Of a DNA stretch of 29,350 nucleotides, positions 1 through 9,395 are shown one piece after another. This stretch comes from Phoronis australis (Eukaryota > Phoronida > Phoronidae), in assembly GCA_002633005.1 (NCBI GenBank), contig NMRA01000637.1:193317-222666 (forward strand), read 5' to 3'. Within the stretch, counting starts at the first letter, position 1, and every line of letters starts with the position of its first letter. The translations under genes and the position numbers were made by a program. Under the pieces are notes generated by a model. It searched no databases and had not been told where the DNA came from. It saw nothing but the letters and a program-made list of their open reading frames with translations.

Positions 1-1064
1 TTGACAGATCGATCTTAAGAACTGTTCGAGAGACAGTCGGATGCAAAAAACAAGATTAAATATAAAAATGGCTGCCAGGTGGCATACGATAGGTCAAATC
101 CATTCGGAAATGGGAAAGTGCTACTGCCTCCCTAACAGAGGAAAAGGCAAAAAATGAAATTGTCACTAAAGGAATAACGGTAGTCAACAGAAATGCCTGA
201 AATTATCCCCATCTGTTGTCACATTCATTGATAGACACTACAAAGGGTTTTAAGGGAGGTGTCACATTCATCGAACCCATCAGAAAATCAGCGTCAGCCA
301 CTGTCTTCTCATCAGAAATGCATTTGCCAATTTTCATAATGATCCTTCGAGCAGTTTTGCAGATAGAGAGGGGGTGTCAAAACGTTAAAATGTTGTTTGA
401 ATAGCCAACAGGTGGCACAAAATACGTCAAATCTAGGGGGCACTAAAGCATTCAGTTTATTTTTCAAAGTTACCCAAAAAAACCATTTTTGGCCTTGGTC
501 GTCCCAGCATGAACACATACAACATACACCAATTTCCATCAACATCCTTAGGGTGGTTTGGCCAATAGCGCAGAAGTGGATAAGTGGATGCCAAAAAAAA
601 ACAACAACTCCATAAAAATGGCCACTACATTGATTCCACTCTAGATGGGAATATGTCATATCACCTCTTCTGAATCAGTGAAAACCAATTTTCCAGATTT
701 CATAGAGAACTATTGACAAACAACATGATACAGAGAGAAACGGAAAACAATACAATTGATGCTTGGGGCAAAGTGGTATGCAGATCTGTCAGCTTAATGG
801 ATAACTATTCACTAAATTTCAATGATCATCTATCAAGTTACTTCAAAGATAGAGGCACAAAAAATCACCACCATGAGGCACACTGGTTAAGTTAAATCTA
901 TAAGAAAATTTTCTAATGACGTCCCATGTATGGGAGAAATGAGACTGCAAGATTTCGTGAGCATTTAACAAGGTGTTTTGGAGATACAGCAGCAGCCACT
1001 GGTTGGCATGGCAACGCAATGCGCCCATATGTATGTGTATATGAGCACAAAAATGTTGGCTTAC
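1..1064. other. Annexin intron 6 (partial), with diverged repeat copies at 20-660
   Basis: No exon is visible on the minus strand. Three segments resemble each other: around 22-100, 348-430 and 556-655. Each has a variant of a (g)agcag/gttcgag word, then a 'ggatgccaaaa'-like stretch, then 'aaaatggc-ccaggtggcat..' or 'gccaacaggtggcac' and 'tcaaatc'. I read them as degenerate copies of one old repeat with uneven spacing (about 335 and 215 bp). The identity of the repeat is unknown. Confidence 0.4.
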
Positions 1065-1213
1065 ACTCATCAACTCCTGGACATCCTGGCAGACAACATC
1101 CATGTCAACATCAGCACTCTCGTCACGGCTCGCCTGTACTTGCGACACAAAGATACATTTCAAAGGACCGCTACACTCAGACACTATGTCATCCTCAAGT
1201 GTAGTGCCAAATT
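1065..1213 (-). CDS. Annexin coding exon 6 (end of repeat 2, linker to repeat 3)
   Basis: 149 bp, acceptor tttacag, donor gtaagc, completing a Glu codon split with exon 5. It encodes FGTTLEDDIVSECSG, then QASRDE, then VCQDVQELMS, matching the end of annexin repeat 2 and the acidic linker before repeat 3. It ends in phase 0. I could not find the next exon between here and base 1, so the following intron is longer than 1 kb. Confidence 0.93.
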
Positions 1214-4200
1214 CTGTAAAGTGTAACAATGATGAGATGAATTATTACAATAGATTGTAATATTGCATTATACAGTACAGGCACTTTAGATTGTAATATT
1301 GCATTATACAGTACAGGCACTTTAGATTGTAATATTGCATTATACAGTATAGGCACTTTAGATTGTAATATCGCATTATACAGTACAGGCACTTTAGATT
1401 GTAACATTGCATTATACAGTACAGGCACTTTAGATTGTAACATTGCATTATGCAGTACAGGCACTTTAGATTGTAACATTGCATTATACAGTACAGGCAC
1501 TTTAGATTGTAACATTGCATTATGCAGTACAGGCACTTTAGATTGTAACATTGCATTATACAGTACAGGCACTTTAGATTGTAATATTGCATTATACAGT
1601 ACAGGCACTTGATGGGACTGTAGAGAGAGAGAAAGAGAGGAAAATCTCTTGGCGATTTCTCATTGGACAATCAGTGAAAGACATTGTTGTTTCATGATGT
1701 ACAGTGACACCTAGCGGGCGTGTGCTCTAAAGGAAGCAAATATGGTGGACACTCCTAAGTCTGATATATGATATTCATATTTTATGTTCCAATTCAGTCA
1801 GCTACGACATGAAACACACTTGGTATGATATCAAACTAAGTTTGCACACAAAACCTGCCCCAAATCACTTGACAACTATCAGAAAAGATGGGTATCCTAT
1901 AATTTCCAACATGGCCTAACCGGTTAAAAGACCAAACATATCCCGAGTCTACTTTCTGCTTGATATTAATATAGAGTACCTATATCAAACTGGCAGTATC
2001 GACAATTAGTATCCTATACCAATTTACTAAATCCGGTTACCAATCCCACTCAATTACCAAAACTGGTGCACCTAAACCTGAAAGTGCTGCACATAACAAA
2101 GATTAAGTGCAAGATACCCGCACAAAGACAATGTAAGCATATTCATTAGGTCACATGATGTGACCAAAAAAATGGCGTCCTCACGGGACAAATTGTTCGC
2201 AATGTAAACATACTCAACTCAAGTTGCTATGCAAGTTAGTTTGTGCATCCTGCAGTCTGGCTCATCATAAAACCATTTAATTTATTTGTTTCACTAGAAG
2301 AGGCAAAAATTTTAACCAGACATGTTTTTAAAGAAAAAAGTTTATGACTTTTTTGAAATAAATTGTTTAATATACCATGGATAATATGGTGCACGTAACA
2401 TGTTCCTAAAATTATCAGGATCGTGCATCCACTTGTCATAAAGTCTTTGACTGTTTGACACTCATCTGTTTACGTTTAAAAGAACGGGCCAATTTGGGGG
2501 ACTGTTGAAGGGAAGTGTAGATGACATACTATTGCAATCACAGTGCAATGATATTGATATTTATAACCCTTACCTTCAAGGTAGGCTGTATTTATTTCTG
2601 TTATTTCAGAGTTGGTTGCAGAACACAAAATATCGATCATAGCAGATTCATCTGTACCAGCATTCTGCAAAAGAGACCCAGTCTGATATCTAGTACAACA
2701 CCTTAAACATGGAGTCACAGCCATGATAGCAGGCAGCAGCAGAGTACAGAAGAACCAGTCTGGTTTTACAGATGACTACCAGAACCTCAAATGTAAATCA
2801 CTGTGTGAAATTCAACTGGCTATTCCAGACAGGAATCAGACAACTTGACTTGCAAATCCTCAAATCGGACCAACCTGACCCATGAAAGAGAACAATAGGG
2901 GCTCTGATGGTTGTCTTTACTCCAGTATTTGAGTTAAGCTTATCACATGACTTGGACATGAAGCACGTGTGGTGGCTTTCCATATAGCATCAACGACCGA
3001 CTTTGAAATTTTCAAGGTACACCAGACAACTCCATCTATTGGTCATGTACTCACAGCCATGGCTTTCCTCAATGTTCTAGCATGGAAGAGTCGAGAAGGA
3101 CAAAGCCTGTTGATAACCGCCGTCTCAAAACAACCCGACAAATCTGACTTGAGGTCTTCCAAACAATCCTGAAGAAAGAAAACAAATACCATTTTGAACT
3201 ACAACATTGTCGGCATCTTGACAAAAACACATACAATGCCAACAATAAACTTCTCTATATCCGAAATATAATTTTGGGAGGCAGAAGTTCAGTTGTTTGT
3301 ATTAGATAGGGACATTCCTCTCATAGTGGACAGGTGTGATCACATTTGTGTTTGGCCAAAATATGAGTACAAACTTTAAAGTCAGCACATAATAAACAAA
3401 AACATTGAATTAGTCGACACTTCGGTTAAGAATGGCTTAGTGACAATAAACCAAAATGTGGACCAATACAAGATCTTTGATCACTAGCAGCTATTCCTAA
3501 GAAATTTTTTTGAGCTTGATTAGTGTGCCTACAAAAATTCTGAACACCAATTGAGCAAAACATTACAAATACTGAATGGTGATATCTCGTGGGGTTGTAA
3601 GAATTAGTGACTCAATAAAGGATTTGAAATTCTATGATTCAGGAAGGTATACCCTGAGATATGATCCTTAATCATATCAAATGCCTTTCAGTAGTCAAGA
3701 AGGAAGATTCCAGCCCAGCTTCATACCATGGAGATTAAGTTTTCTGTATATCCATGAGGAGAACTTAAAACAAATTCACTTACACATGCACACTACAATT
3801 TGAACAAAACCCGAGCCATGTTACCTGGTTGTATTTAGCATTGTACCTTTGTATGACCGTCTGTAACTGAGAGTTGGAGTACATACTCAGTACATCAATG
3901 ATAGCCTTCTCATCAGTACCTGTAATACACAACACTCAGTGGTGAGTCTCCAAGCACAGTATATCCCTAGCTACTAAATCTCCAAAATTCAACAATACAT
4001 TCTATAGAGTCATACACACACAGTGCAAATATCTATATATACACATAAACTGCCAGAATCATGATTATCATGTGCAAAGTATTTAGAGAAAGTATGCGTG
4101 ACAAATGAAAGGGAAATCAAGTAAAAATTAAATCATTCTGGCGTATGAAGTAGAATAAGAGTTGCCATTGTTGGCATTACACAGGTACATCTATGGCATT

Positions 4201-7002
4201 ACACAGGTACATCTATGGCATTACACAGGTACATCTATGGCATTACACAGGTACAATCTATGGCATTAAACAGGTACATCTATGAGCAAGTGGGTTAGAC
4301 AATGATACTTGAACTTGTAAACAGTCCACACAAATCTGTTACTATCAAACTGTTATACTGTGCACTGAAGTGTAATGTGTTACTAGTGTTTGGTCAATTC
4401 TGTCAGAGAACTAGTGACACGTTTCTGCTTAGGTGGCTGGAATAGATTTATTTTGCCAAATTTTAAATGTAAATCTCCAAACTCAGAAACATCATAATCA
4501 GCTGTAAAGCCTTCCAGCTAGTTTTCCTCACAACACAAAATTCAAACTTAACTGGAATTAGAAAATTCACTTACGTGTTCAAAAGTCTATACTGTCACTA
4601 CTGTGGGGGGTTTGTGTTAAGTCTTGAAATAAATGCATGAAAATGGTACCCAAAATCCAAATTGCACAAATTTGCTAAAGAAACAGGTTGCATAGGTTTT
4701 CAATCTCAATGCAAGTATGCCAAACTCATCATGGCAACATTAAAACTTATGCAATAAATAGTCAAAACAGGTTGTTGTAGAGAACATTGCCACTTAAGTT
4801 TTGATTTGGAACAGTTTTTCGCAAGCTCAGGAAATACTGAAGAAAAAATTGTTTTAGAATCTTGAAGGAATGTTTGTACAGGTGTGTTGTGTCCCAAACC
4901 AATTGAAAATCCCAGTACATCTTTAGTGGTCCCTATTATCAGGTCTTGAAAATGTTCTTGTCAGACATCTGCAGGATTAATAACATCAGTTTGTTAATTG
5001 AACAAATAAGTGTCAGAGCACAGGCTGCTACTGCCATAGGTCCAGAGCAATGCTGCCATAGGTCCAGAGCAATACTGCCATAGGTCCAGAGCAATACTGC
5101 CATAGGTCCAGAGCAATGCTGCCATAGGCCCAAAGCAATACTACCACACTGGTCCAGAGCAATACTGTCATGGGCCAAGAGCAACGCTGCCATAGGCCCA
5201 GAGCAATACTGCCACACTGGTCCAGAGCAATACTGCCATGGGCCCAGAGCAATGCTGCCATAGGCCCACAGCAACGCTGGCATAGGTCCAGAGCAATACT
5301 GCCACAGGTCCACAGCAGTCTGGCCAGGAATTTTAATGAAACAAATAAATGTGTGCTCATGAATATTTTTTCCAGAATGAATCCTAAAAAGTTCAGTGCA
5401 ACTCAAGTGTGTCCAGATGCAAACGTTTTCCCTAAAAATACTGGGATTATTTTTAATGTTAAAAGAATTTATTTAGCTGTTATGATGGGGAAAAGGGTAT
5501 TTTCTCCGATTACTTTTGTCTTGTACTGTACACAATAAATCGAAAAAAATGTATCTTTTCAACTCTGTAATTTTCATGGCAGAGTATATTTGCACACATT
5601 GTATAATTGGACAGTGTCCCGGCAGAAAGATTGATTGCACTTTGAAATTGCCGGCTCCCCAAGAGTAACTTCAATTTTCTTTTTATTGCTCTGTGGTTGA
5701 GAAGGCAGAAAGCTATACGACTTGTAGAATTCCCTTCTATTGCATAAAATTATCAGTTTCCATGGCGACATATTCTCTATTACTGTCGTCTACCCATTTT
5801 ATAACTTCAATTCCAATCACTAGTATATTGTACCTAGGCCCTTCGTAGCTTTGTACAAAATAGTTGCTCCTTTTTCTTCATCAAATTCTTGGGTGGGCCA
5901 AATGGTTCCCTAGAATGCAAAAAGCATTAAATAGACACTGGTGACATACAGACATGCAAATATCAAAATATTGTTGTCTAATTGCTAAAAGTGACAACAT
6001 GCATATACAGTGTTGATATGTAAACACATGATTTTATTGAGACAGAGCACAGAGCGTGCAAAACTTTAGGTGGGTTTTGAGCCCTTGTGCAGTTCCGGGA
6101 ACACAAAAAACAGTTTTAGTACATCCCAAGTCTGGTCTGTGCAACATTAAATCATTATTACTAAATTAGCCATACTTTGAAATCATTACAAATTTGACTG
6201 TTTTGACTGCAAACCAGTTGCATCATCATAGCGGACTGCTCAATACATCAGCAGCAGCCATGCAGCTGCGTTTAGCTGTTATCTGAGCACATGTAAAACT
6301 GACATCTACTTACTAATTGCACATAGGTCAGTCAGACAACTAGCAGTATAATTATCATAAATAATTATTCAAATTATGACTACTGATTAACCGTCTGCAT
6401 ACAATTTGACACTTTTGAAGCGGATACACATGACTCATTCGATGTGTGTAGAAAAAACGGAATGCATAGTACCTTAATTAGGAATTCACCAACAATTACG
6501 TGTCTATGAATAGAATTTTTTCACAGGCACTCAAACAATACCATTTTTTGCATACATAGCTATATCGTGACTAACATCATGTCTGACGGCCAGGACTGTC
6601 GAGTGACGACCCGATATCAAGGCGATGATTTGAGGCGTGCGGAAAGCCATATTATGTGGCCGAAATGTAGCAATTCACACCAACTAACTAACCCAATATT
6701 ATACCAAATGCATGAGAATGAAATTTGTTAAGCCTCGAGATTCCTTGTCAAACACCACGGCAACACGTCTTGACTCAGTGAATGACCTCGCCGTGTACGG
6801 TGTAGGCGGCCAATGCGACCACTGACTCCCGGGAGAGCCGGGGCGAAGATTCGTCCATCAAAACTAAGGGAACAGCAAGAAAACATGGGATGGGCGCTAA
6901 ATCAAGAAGTAGCCAGGGGGTACTGCCACGCAGTCCGAACTGGTCACCTATTACCCGACTGAACACACACACACAGCCTACCTTCGTACGGCGGGCAGCC
7001 AT
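1065..7002 (-). CDS. Annexin family protein, first six coding exons (3' part outside window)
   Basis: Annexins are cytosolic proteins that bind acidic phospholipid membranes through calcium held by GxGT loops. The spliced reading (6982-7002, 5834-5909, 3825-3919, 3055-3168, 2574-2664, 1065-1213, all minus strand) is 546 bp, 182 codons, with every junction GT/AG and in phase. Repeat 1 has KGLGTDE at residues 30-36 and the acidic cap D73 exactly 38 residues after T34, the type II calcium site spacing. Repeat 2 has NAGTDE at 103-108 with its cap at E145. LKSDLSG (70-76) and LEDDIVSE (138-145) are the usual helix-D segments. The N-terminal tail is only about 15 residues, as in annexin A13 or A5 types, so no long regulatory head is present. 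Repeats 3 and 4 (about 130 residues) should lie left of base 1. Family is certain; the subfamily is not assigned. Confidence 0.93.
1252..1611. repeat. Minisatellite, 10 copies of a 36-bp unit
   Basis: Ten head-to-tail units of exactly 36 bp, each starting agattgtaa and ending gtacaggcacttt, in annexin intron 5. Units differ at only a few sites (ta/ca at unit position 10, tatacag/tatgcag, gtacagg/gtatagg). Because 36 is a multiple of three, long open frames run through the array on the minus strand; these are shadows of the repeat and not genes. Confidence 0.97.
1612..2573. other. Annexin intron 5, remainder
   Basis: Unique-looking AT-rich intron sequence, with no coding exon or known element seen. 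A 17-bp odd palindrome, ggtcacatgatgtgacc, lies near 2151-2167 and contains inverted GGTCA half-sites. I assign no function to it. Confidence 0.5.
2574..2664 (-). CDS. Annexin coding exon 5 (repeat 2 calcium loop)
   Basis: 91 bp, acceptor tttgcag, donor gtaagg. It encodes NAGTDESAMIDILCSATNSE and then INTAYLE, the repeat 2 loop and following helices. The first loop residue is N where G is usual. It ends in phase 1. Confidence 0.93.
3055..3168 (-). CDS. Annexin coding exon 4 (end of repeat 1, start of repeat 2)
   Basis: 114 bp (38 codons), acceptor cttcag, donor gtgagt. It encodes DCLEDLKSDLSGCFE, which holds the acidic cap of the repeat 1 calcium site, and ends in LRKAMA, where the family usually has LKKAMKG. 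The exon cut right before the repeat 2 loop matches the conserved annexin gene layout. Confidence 0.94.
3169..3824. other. Annexin intron 3, no further feature seen
   Basis: AT-rich sequence between coding exons 4 and 3, with no ORF resembling a protein, no tandem repeat and no mobile-element ends that I can recognise. The shorter intron 4 (2665-3054) is likewise plain. Confidence 0.6.
3825..3919 (-). CDS. Annexin coding exon 3 (repeat 1, calcium loop and helices B-C)
   Basis: 95 bp, acceptor ttacag, donor gtaaca. It begins by completing the glycine of KGLG-TDE and runs through TDEKAIIDVLS to YNAKYNQ, the segment from the calcium loop to the helix before DLKS in annexin repeat 1. It ends in phase 0. 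Confidence 0.94.
4173..4283. repeat. Minisatellite, 5 copies of a 22-bp unit
   Basis: Five units that begin ggcattacacaggtacat and end ctat, in annexin intron 2. Lengths are 22, 22, 22, 23 and 22 bp. The fourth has one extra A before 'tctat' and the fifth has 'attaaac' in place of 'attacac'. The first three are identical, which points to recent slippage. Confidence 0.95.
5040..5320. repeat. Minisatellite, about 12 copies of a 22-bp unit with 24-bp variants
   Basis: Units follow the pattern gtccagagcaata(g)ctgc plus cat(a/g)g. Most are 22 bp; two carry 'ccacactg' at the end and are 24 bp. The variants gtcc/gccc, ata/atg/acg and catag/catgg are shuffled along the array. The array gives long artefactual ORFs on both strands, on the minus strand rich in W-Q-Y/H-C-S-G-P repeats; I do not call these genes. 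Confidence 0.94.
5834..5909 (-). CDS. Annexin coding exon 2 (start of repeat 1)
   Basis: 76 bp between an acceptor ending in tctag and a donor gtacaa. It encodes residues 8-33, including the FDEEKGATILYKATKGLG stretch that leads into the first GxGT calcium loop. It ends one base into a glycine codon (phase 1), completed by exon 3. Confidence 0.93.
5910..6981. other. Annexin intron 1
   Basis: About 1.1 kb between the start-codon exon and exon 2. A short (CA)n run lies at 6962-6976, just inside the donor. GC and CpG content rise toward exon 1 (from about 6580), as expected near a promoter. No coding exon is seen. Confidence 0.6.
6982..7002 (-). CDS. Annexin coding exon 1 (start codon, MAARRTK)
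   Basis: ATG at 7002-7000 with A at -3 and G at +4, a strong initiation context. It encodes seven residues, MAARRTK, then a GT donor (gtaggctg). The frame upstream is closed by a TAG about 55 bases before the ATG, which supports this start. It joins exon 2 in phase 0. Because the exon is tiny, the start is the least secure part of the model, but a short first coding exon ahead of the first annexin repeat is common in the family. Confidence 0.75.
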
Positions 7003-7260
7003 AATTGTTGTCAACAAACCACGCCTCCTGTCGTCAAAGGCGGCTTTCTAGCGGGACACGGGTCACTGATGACGCGGGTTCAAACTACTGAGAAACACTG
7101 GATACAAATACAAGTAAAACGCCTTCATACACAGTCGCCTTACATGCTCCAGCAGAAGCCAGCTGGTCCAATGATAAGAACCAACCGCAGAGTCCACATA
7201 ACGCCGCGCTCTCACAGATGACACCGTGAGAGACGTACATTAGACCTAACTGAACATGAC
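7003..7260 (-). promoter_or_regulatory. Probable annexin 5' leader and promoter region
   Basis: The stretch just upstream of the annexin ATG is richer in G+C and CpG (for example gacgcgg, aacgccgcgc) than the flanking AT-rich DNA, and the ATG frame is closed upstream. I see no TATA box. The transcription start cannot be placed, and a 5' non-coding exon farther right is possible. Confidence 0.35.
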
Positions 7261-7741
7261 CCTAATTAAAATTACCACATCAAACTTGCCAGTTTTTAAA
7301 AGGTTATAACGAAAAATATTATGGACAATGATTGTAGTTGAACCCAGAAAGGAGCAGAAAGCATTATATCCAGGTATTTGAATACACGTTTATACATGTA
7401 TACTAGAGCAACGGCTGCATCAGGACTTTCAGTCATGTACTAGATAAGAAGTGTAAATATCAAAATGGATACAGATGTAAATTTTAAGATAATGTACATT
7501 ACTGGAATACATGCTTGTCAGTGGACATTTCAAATCCAAATAAGGCATTGAAAATGGTTTATAACCGTTATAAACCATCCCCTTAAGTAAAAAGCGACTT
7601 TCTTGACAGCCTTTTTTTTTCTCGTCGCCTTGTCCTCATACTTACAGTAACTTGAAATCGCTTGCAGAATTCCATTGCCCTAGTGCTTCGGAGATGGAAA
7701 TTAGCCCCCTTTGACCAGCAAACTGTACCAGGCGGCGCAGG

Positions 7742-7869
7742 ACTGAAATAAGTTGGGGGAGGGGCTATAGCCCCCCCAGCCCCCTACATGTATATGGTGC
7801 GCGCCGCCCATGCCTATGGGCTGCGTAGCACTGAAATAGCCAACCAGCCCCCTATGGTGCGCCACCCAT
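7742..7869. repeat. GC-rich imperfect direct duplication
   Basis: Two related segments, 7742-7811 and 7830-7869, both run from actgaaata through ccagccccct to tggtgcgc and ccat. The first contains the extra near-palindrome ggggctatagcccc. This C/G-rich island contrasts with its AT-rich surroundings and may be a remnant of a dispersed repeat. Confidence 0.6.
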
Positions 7870-8831
7870 TAACAGTTCTGCTCAAGGCGTTTTTGGCACT
7901 CGAGGCGCTGGCCTAGTTATATTTCTCTAACACTGCTTTAAATATTGTTGGCGAACAAATATTCCGCGAGGAGTTACCTGATTTTCGTTAGAATAATATG
8001 CTCACATAGTCGCATCTAAAGCTGAATTTCTTCCTGTTTAGCTAGTGCGATTGACAGAGGAAATTTTAGCAAATTCTAAACATTATTATAAAACAGAAAA
8101 GAAAAGCTGATTTAGTAAACAGTGACAGCGTATTTTGATATTTTGCTATCGTGAATGCTGCCATCAAATAAAATGTTTCCTTTTTATCGGCACTGTTGTT
8201 ACATTTGAAGGTAAAATACATTTGGGTAAAAAGACACTGTAACACACCGACTCAACCAGTTGGATGTATTGTAGTGAAGAAATTGAAATCGTTTCCTAAT
8301 TTGAGAAATTACATTCTTTCACCGAGGAGTTTCAAGATAATTGACTAGGGTAAAACTTTTTAAAAACGTCAACTAAGGTCATGTTGAACTCTAAAATCGG
8401 ATTCACAGAAGGCTTCAGACTGTATAACCGTAATTCATACACTAATCTCCAAAACTCCGTTAGAAAACGAGATTCCAGTTTTGCATAAGTGGCTATCAAA
8501 AAAAGAACAGGACTTCAATGATTTTTAATGAAAAATAAAATGATAACTTAGAAATCCATAACGACTTTGTTTTCAGATTTCGTTTTGAATGTTAATGAAA
8601 TTTTAATCAAATGAAATTCGGTGATGCTAGTGATGCCTTATTCGTTCTGAATATTTTTTCTTGTTTGCTTAGCTTTAGTAAAAAAAAAAAAATCTACAGG
8701 CTTTCCACTTTCAGAAAACATACTTTTACTGAGTATAATCTTTGTTTTTGTGACTAAGTCTGTCACTTGTAATGTAAAGTGATACAAAATTAGAATTTTG
8801 CCAATCCTTTCAAAACCGAAACAGCTTTGGC

Positions 8832-8879
8832 ATTCTTTTTTTTAGTTTCAATACCTTTTCTTTTTTTAGTTTCAATACC
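8832..8879. repeat. Short 24-bp tandem duplication
   Basis: The word tttttttagtttcaatacc occurs twice with a period of 24 bp. It is probably replication slippage in a T-rich stretch and has no coding or regulatory meaning that I can see. Confidence 0.8.
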
Positions 8880-9385
8880 CTGAATGAGTACTTGATATGA
8901 AAATCGTTTCCTTTCAGGAAATGGAAGTTTGCGTCACGATTTGCGTGACTGAGCAGTCCAGTTTGTAGTTTGCCTTTTAGCCAGATGACGATGCCTGACG
9001 TTTAATGAACACGTGTTTTACGTAACAAAACATGGGTAACATAGATTTCTTCACATGCTTCGCGTTTTACAAAAGACAGTCGACATCGCAACCATTGACG
9101 AGAAAATCGTCAGTCACCAGTCAGATCTGAAGAACTGGGTCGTTTTGCTGTCCGATCGAAGAACGCTTACATAATGGTGTCTTTTACAACGACCTACCAA
9201 GATGCCAGACTCAGTTTTGTCACTTTATATTCATGTATTTTTAAACTGAAATAGTTGCGTTTATAAACATTGACAGGTATACAGCCCAAACTCACTGAAA
9301 AGAGCTATTTATATCTAATCTGTGATTCATTTCTTTATATGGGCACAGGGCACACCCCCCTGCTTTCGTCACCAGGACTCTAAGC

Positions 9386-9395
9386 CCATATAAGG
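9386..9395. promoter_or_regulatory. Perfect CArG box (possible SRF site)
   Basis: The sequence ccatataagg matches CC(A/T)6GG exactly, with a one-mismatch relative, ctttatatgg, about 50 bp to the left. SRF sites drive serum-responsive genes, and vertebrate PLK2 is serum-inducible. The motif lies 9 kb from the PLK start codon, and about two such words are expected by chance in 29 kb, so this is a weak call. Confidence 0.15.

Larger units (their letters stand above)
3920..5833. other. Annexin intron 2 (about 1.9 kb) carrying two minisatellites
   Basis: This intron separates the glycine codon split between exons 2 and 3. Apart from the tandem arrays at 4173-4283 and 5040-5320, I see only AT-rich unique sequence and no exon with annexin or other recognisable coding character. 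Confidence 0.6.

Noticed and set aside
312-659. 115-codon minus-strand ORF
   Set aside because: It lies on diverged repeat sequence in the annexin intron, shows no annexin repeat 3 features, and an antisense frame is also open.
1252-1611. CRISPR-like array
   Set aside because: Units are head to tail with no unique spacers, in an animal intron. It is a minisatellite.
1195-1670. Long minus-strand open frames with repeated LQSKVPVLYNAM-type or YCIMQ-type units
   Set aside because: They are the 36-bp minisatellite read in different frames. The period is a multiple of three, so stops are absent by construction, and no splice or homology evidence supports them.
4939-5538. Open frames rich in WQ-CSGP or GPEQC-like repeats
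   Set aside because: Translations of the 22-bp minisatellite inside annexin intron 2. They occur on both strands, as expected for an array.
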